Shown here: piece by piece, positions 4,927 through 5,262 of the stretch
Layout: each line of letters begins with the position of its first letter
Numbering within the stretch: the first letter of the stretch is position 1
From: DASXRC01 sp036506495
Lineage (GTDB): Bacteria > Actinomycetota > Actinomycetes > Mycobacteriales > Micromonosporaceae
NCBI GenBank assembly: GCA_036506495.1
Contig: DASXRQ010000076.1
Coordinates: 1-5,262, forward strand
Direction of reading: 5' to 3'
DNA: 5,262 nucleotides
Notes under the pieces: model-generated
What the model was told of the DNA's origin: nothing
Databases searched by the model: none
The model's input: only the letters and a program-made list of their open reading frames with translations
Made by a program: the position numbers and the translations under genes

Positions 4927-5262
4927 ATGACTACCGATTCGATACCCGCCGGCGGCGACCCCCGCCGGCTGCTGGCGCACTCGCGTCACCTGGCGCACCG
5001 GGTCCGTCTCGCCCAGCGGGTGACCTGGTTTCCGCTGCTGGTGCTGGCCGCGGTGACCTTCGCGGCGATCCCGGTCGACCGGTACGGCCATCGGGTCGTC
5101 AACTGCCGGGCGGTGGGGGCCGGCGAGATGTGCCAGGTCTGGCATACGGCCGTGTTCGTCTACTGGCCGCTGGCGCTGCTGCTGGCCTACGCGGCGATCG
5201 CCGGCTGCTACCTGCTGGTCGCCCGGGCACGGGGACTGGGCACCCGGGTGCTGCCGTACGTG
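4927..5262 (+). CDS. Membrane protein, N-terminal part (runs off right edge)
   Basis: An ATG at 4927, preceded by GGAG at 4913-4916 (10-nt spacing), opens a frame still open at the window end, giving at least 112 residues. A hydrophilic, Arg/His-rich cytoplasmic N-terminus (1-31) precedes a first membrane helix (about 33-50, WFPLLVLAAVTFAAIPV). A short loop with two Cys (Cys60, Cys69) follows, then a second helix (about 73-98, with FVYWPLALLLAYAAIAGCYL). The ARARGLGTRVLPYV stretch then returns to a basic side, fitting inside-positive topology. The two loop cysteines could be disulfide-bonded outside the cell. It resembles conserved actinobacterial membrane proteins of unknown function. Its C-terminal half is outside the window, so function and full length cannot be judged. 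Confidence 0.8.
   Translation, partial: MTTDSIPAGGDPRRLLAHSRHLAHRVRLAQRVTWFPLLVLAAVTFAAIPVDRYGHRVVNCRAVGAGEMCQVWHTAVFVYWPLALLLAYAAIAGCYLLVARARGLGTRVLPYV

Noticed and set aside
4600..5145. Long minus-strand open frame of 181 codons
   Set aside because: It lies antisense to the secreted protein and the membrane protein, both of which have ribosome binding sites and protein-like features. Its own translation is low-complexity and charged.

Overview
The window comes from a GC-rich genome with actinobacterial features: strong third-position G/C bias, GTG starts, purine-rich Shine-Dalgarno sequences and TetR-controlled divergent gene pairs. A Micromonosporaceae-type actinomycete is my best guess, inferred from protein style and composition rather than from any marker gene. 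No rRNA, tRNA, CRISPR array, transposase or replication gene is visible.

Layout, left to right. Positions 1-513 hold a decayed SRPBCC (START/polyketide-cyclase-like) gene broken by frameshifts. It converges on an intact TetR/AcrR repressor (510-1214, minus), and the two stop codons share the tetrad CTAG. The repressor is divergent from an intact NAD(P)-binding epimerase/dehydratase-like SDR (1344-2261, plus). Their control region carries two copies of the inverted repeat GAGAGC-N3-GCTCTC, placed on the likely promoters of both genes. This is the clearest regulatory structure in the window.

The SDR converges on a relic of a LysR regulator (2266-2508, minus), of which only the C-terminal third of the effector domain remains. 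Next comes a second, unrelated TetR repressor (2576-3187, minus), divergent from an HXXEE-family membrane protein (3265-3771, plus). A 21-nt perfect palindrome lies between them. Further right is a broken GNAT acetyltransferase remnant (3904 to about 4192), then a small secreted protein of unknown function with a perfect ribosome binding site (4360-4866). The start of a two-helix membrane protein (4927 onward) runs off the right edge.

Overall the window has two self-contained TetR-plus-target modules and two plausible downstream genes, separated by three gene relics at different stages of decay. That pattern fits an accessory or chromosome-arm region undergoing gene loss. I see no new multi-gene system. 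The items most worth following are the twin-operator switch, the TetR/HXXEE pair with its palindrome, and the small secreted protein.
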